Below are positions 61,699 through 64,000 of a stretch of DNA of 64,000 nucleotides, piece by piece. The stretch's first letter is position 1; each line of letters opens with the position of its first letter. Position numbers and translations under genes: made by a program. A model generated the notes under the pieces. That model searched no databases, was not told where the DNA came from, and was given only the letters and a program-made list of their open reading frames with translations. Source of the stretch: Nocardia australiensis (lineage in GTDB: Bacteria; Actinomycetota; Actinomycetes; Mycobacteriales; Mycobacteriaceae); contig NZ_JAJFZM010000005.1 in NCBI RefSeq assembly GCF_020733705.1, forward strand, positions 62,001-126,000. The letters are read 5' to 3'.

Positions 61699-63064
61699 GT
61701 GGTGGGTTCCGGGTGTGACGATGTCGAGTTCGTGCTGACCGATGATGAACGGGAGCAGCTTGTCGCGTGGTCGCGGGCGGGGTCGGAGCGGGTGGCGGTG
61801 CGGGCGCGGATTGTGCTCGGGTGCGCTGAACCCGGCGTGGTGTATGAGCGGTTGGCCGCCGATCTCGGTGTGACCGCGATGACGGTGGGCAAGTGGCGCA
61901 AGCGGTTTCGTGAATCACGGCTGGATGGATTGAGCGACGGCCAGCGGGCGGGGCGGCCGAAAGCGGAGTTGGTGTTGAGCGATGACGAGCGCGAGCAGTT
62001 GACGCGCTGGTCGCGTCGGGCGAAGACCGCGCAGGCGTTGGTGTTGCGGTCCAAAATCGTGCTGGCCTGTGCTGCGGGAGGTTCGAACAAGCAGGTGGCC
62101 GCTGATCTGCGGGTGACCGAGAGCACTGTGGCCCGGTGGCGGCGCCGGTTCGTCGAGCAACGTCTCGCGGGCTTGGTCGACGAGCCCCGTCCCGGGCGGC
62201 CGCCGTCGATCCTGCTCGATCAGGTCGAAGACGTGCTGATCACCACGCTGGAACTCTCGCCACCGAACGCCACGCACTGGACGAGGTCGTCGATGGCGAA
62301 GCGAACTGGCTTGTCGCGCACGACGATCGGACGAATCTGGGGCAAGTTCGAGTTGAAACCACACCTGGTCGACGGGTTCAAGCTGTCGACCGATCCGCGA
62401 TTCGTGGACAAGGTCGTCGACGTCGTCGGTCTCTACCACAATCCGCCGGAGCGGGCGGTCGTGTTGTGCGTGGACGAGAAATCCGGTATGCAGGCCCTCG
62501 ACCGCTCGCAGCCGGTGCTACCGATGATGCCCGGCATGCCCGAACGTCGCAGCCATGACTATCAACGTCACGGCGTGAGTGAGGTGTTCGCAGCGTTCAA
62601 CATCGCTGATGGCACCGTGATCTCGAAGCTCTACCCGCAGCACCGCGCCACCGAGTTCAAGAAGTTCCTGGTCGCGATCGACAAAGCCGTACCCACCGAG
62701 TTGGACGTGCATCTGGTCTGCGACAACCTCGCCACCCACAAAACCCCGGCCATCAACGCCTGGCTCGCCAAACACCCCCGCTTCCACATGCACTTCACCC
62801 CGACCGGATCCTCATGGATGAACCAGGCCGAACGCTGGTTCGGGTTCCTCACCGACCAACTCCTACGCCGCGGCGTCCACAAAAGCGTTGCCGCACTGGA
62901 GAAAGACGTCCGCGCCTGGATCACCAACTGGAACGAGAACCCGAACCCTTCATATGGCGCAAAACCACGGAGCCACCAACATCGCCGAAGCCTGCCGCAG
63001 CACCGCCCTCAGCGCCAACTGCGGCCTCCACCTCCTCAACCGGCAAAACTTCCCATCTCCAGGG
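61699..63064 (+). pseudogene. IS630-family transposase with duplicated HTH and C-terminal frameshift
   Basis: DDE transposase of the IS630/Tc1 group. A normal copy would be about 350-360 residues. Here two homologous N-terminal HTH blocks stand in tandem: FVLTDDEREQLVAWSRAG to RLDGLSDGQRAGRPKA, and LVLSDDEREQLTRWSRRA to RLAGLVDEPRPGRPPS. Then comes a full catalytic core: VVLCVDEKSGMQALDRSQ (first D), HLVCDNLATHKTPAI (second D) and SSWMNQAERWFGFLTDQ (third acidic residue E). At about 62947 one base appears missing, so NENPNP runs into SYGAKP instead of FIWRKT; downstream translation is nonsense. No terminal inverted repeats found by eye. Confidence 0.85.
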
Positions 63065-63099
63065 CTCGACATAACGAGACATCATCGGGGTTCACTCAC

Positions 63100-63315
63100 G
63101 TTCGCCCGCCCCTGCCGTACCCGTTGTGGGGGTTGTTGGCGATCGCGATCCTGGCTACCGCCGCGGGGATGCGGTCGGTAGCCGGCGTCGCGACGTGGGT
63201 GAGGACCGCGCCGCAGGAGATCCTGGCCCAGTTGGAGATTTCGTTGCGACGGCCCCGCGAGAAGACGTTGCGCATGATCGTGGCCAGGATCGACGCCGAC
63301 GTATCGCAGCTCAGA
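63100..63315 (+). pseudogene. Fragment of an ISAs1-type transposase N-terminal domain
   Basis: The plus frame reads PLPYPLWGLLAIAILATAAG, MRSVAGVATWVRTAPQEILA and LRRPREKTLRMIVARIDADV. This matches the DDE_Tnp_1-associated N-terminal domain of ISAs1-family transposases (hydrophobic helix, then AxxWVxxAP, then RPxExTLRxxLxRIDAD). No start and no catalytic domain. It accidentally continues the frame of the broken IS630 gene. Confidence 0.65.
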
Positions 63316-63372
63316 GCTCCAATCTCCGTTCACGGCCCGCCACTCACCCCACACCACCGTGAAAGCCCCGGG

Positions 63373-64000
63373 TTAGCTGTGCGCCACTGGAGTTTCACCG
63401 ATAGTCGCGGATTTCTCGTCATCGTCGAGCGAGACCCCTGCTGTCTCGCGAAGCGCATACACGCTCAGAGCGGCAACGACGGCAATCACTGCCATCATGA
63501 TGGACAGCCCCACACTCCCGTGCGCTGCGAGGATCGGCGCGGCGAGGATTGGAGGGATCGCGCCGCCGATCACGCTACCGATGTTGTACGACACTCCTGT
63601 CGCAGTGGAACGGTACGACGTGCGGAAGATCTCCGGGAGAAAGGCTGTCGTCGTTCCACTGGCGATACCCACCACGAACAGCGTGATCCCGACCGCAAGG
63701 ACCATCGCGGCCGCGCCGCCTGTGTCAGCGAGTGGGAACATAACGAATGCCCATACAATCGCAAATCCGTTGGCTGCGCCGATGACCTTTCGTCGCCCGA
63801 AATGATCGGCGAGTAGTGCACCGGCCACGCTGCCTACGATGTTGAAGAAGACGCCGATCAGGTTGATCGTCAGCATGGCGTTTCGGCTGAACCCGAGGTG
63901 CCCGGTTCCGTAATTCGTCAGGTATACAGCGCCCATGTAGAAGAAGGCGAGCCACATGATGACCGCACCAGAGGCGAGGATCACCTCACGCCACTGGTGT
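63373..64000 (-). CDS. MHS-family MFS transporter (partial, runs off the window)
   Basis: At least 208 C-terminal residues of a metabolite:proton symporter of the ShiA/ProP type. GSVAGALLADHFGRRKVIGA is the MFS loop between the halves, AFLPEIFRTSYRSTATGVS and NIGSVIGGAIPPILAAPI are typical of the MHS subgroup. An in-frame GTG at 63984 is not the true start: residues upstream (HQWREVILASG) continue the family pattern past 64000. Substrate unknown. Confidence 0.85.
   Translation of the reverse strand, partial: HQWREVILASGAVIMWLAFFYMGAVYLTNYGTGHLGFSRNAMLTINLIGVFFNIVGSVAGALLADHFGRRKVIGAANGFAIVWAFVMFPLADTGGAAAMVLAVGITLFVVGIASGTTTAFLPEIFRTSYRSTATGVSYNIGSVIGGAIPPILAAPILAAHGSVGLSIMMAVIAVVAALSVYALRETAGVSLDDDEKSATIGETPVAHS

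Noticed and set aside
61699..63816. A 705-codon open frame read as one large protein
   Set aside because: Only the first ~415 codons are transposase. The rest is frameshifted IS630 tail, a chance-joined ISAs1 fragment and sequence antisense to the MHS transporter.

Overview
The window is chromosomal DNA from a high-GC mycolate-producing actinobacterium, most likely Nocardia or a close relative. The evidence is gene order rather than any single gene. The order fmt-rsmB-rpe, ribE-ribBA-ribH-PH protein, uvrC-rapZ-yvcK-whiA, gap-pgk-tpiA, secG, pgl-opcA-zwf-tal-tkt, ctaB, qor, heme A synthase, ABC pair, mptB, sufR-B-D-C-S-U-T follows the Mycobacterium tuberculosis Rv1406-Rv1466 backbone almost gene for gene. 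MptB (arabinogalactan/lipomannan-type mannan synthesis), an OpcA-dependent G6PDH, WhiA and a UsfX/SigF pair all fit this group. Many genes start with GTG, and at least eight look leaderless.

Layout. 0-5.3 kb: fmt, an rsmB with a long disordered N-terminal extension, a SigF-type sigma factor with its anti-sigma factor on the other strand, and rpe. 5.4-10.3 kb: an unrecognised small gene, an L,D-transpeptidase and the riboflavin genes ribE, ribBA, ribH (ribD is not here) plus a PH-domain membrane protein. 10.5-13.7 kb: a gamma-glutamyltransferase lipoprotein, a broken HAD hydrolase and a small membrane protein. 13.7-19 kb: uvrC, rapZ, yvcK, whiA. 19.2-22.3 kb: the glycolytic operon gap-pgk-tpiA, closed by a perfect hairpin shared with a convergent META-domain lipoprotein. 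23.2-25.8 kb: DUF3841 protein, MFS exporter, secG.

25.9-33.1 kb is the main accessory island. It has a divergent SDR/alpha-beta hydrolase pair with a KstR-like operator between them, a small secreted protein, a tautomerase-like protein, decayed fragments of a 2-oxoacid dehydrogenase E1 and of an alpha-beta hydrolase, a drug-efflux MFS gene preceded by a possible leaderless leader peptide and hairpin, and an intact fused E1 alpha/beta gene. The intact E1 lies directly downstream of the pentose phosphate operon (tkt-tal-zwf-opcA-pgl, all minus strand, 33.1-39.7 kb).

40-51.4 kb: heme O synthase (ctaB), quinone oxidoreductase, DUF3556 membrane protein, thiamine-binding protein, NUDIX hydrolase, a truncated AraC regulator fused out of frame to a DUF4345 gene, heme A synthase, an ABC exporter pair and MptB. 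51.6-58.1 kb: the complete SUF iron-sulfur cluster operon, with a SufR-type operator overlapping the sufR start. 58.2-61 kb: secreted protein, conserved hypothetical, GNAT and Ku. 61-64 kb: a degraded mobile-element zone (frameshifted IS630 transposase with a duplicated helix-turn-helix domain, and an ISAs1-type transposase fragment) followed by a partial MHS-family transporter running off the window.

Functionally the window is mostly housekeeping: translation initiation and rRNA modification, riboflavin, glycolysis and pentose phosphate, heme A, Fe-S clusters, DNA repair. I saw no CRISPR array, prophage, biosynthetic cluster or obvious anti-phage system. The most informative non-routine signals are the two operators, the leader/hairpin ahead of the efflux gene, the mosaic E1 pseudogene and the leaderless-start pattern.
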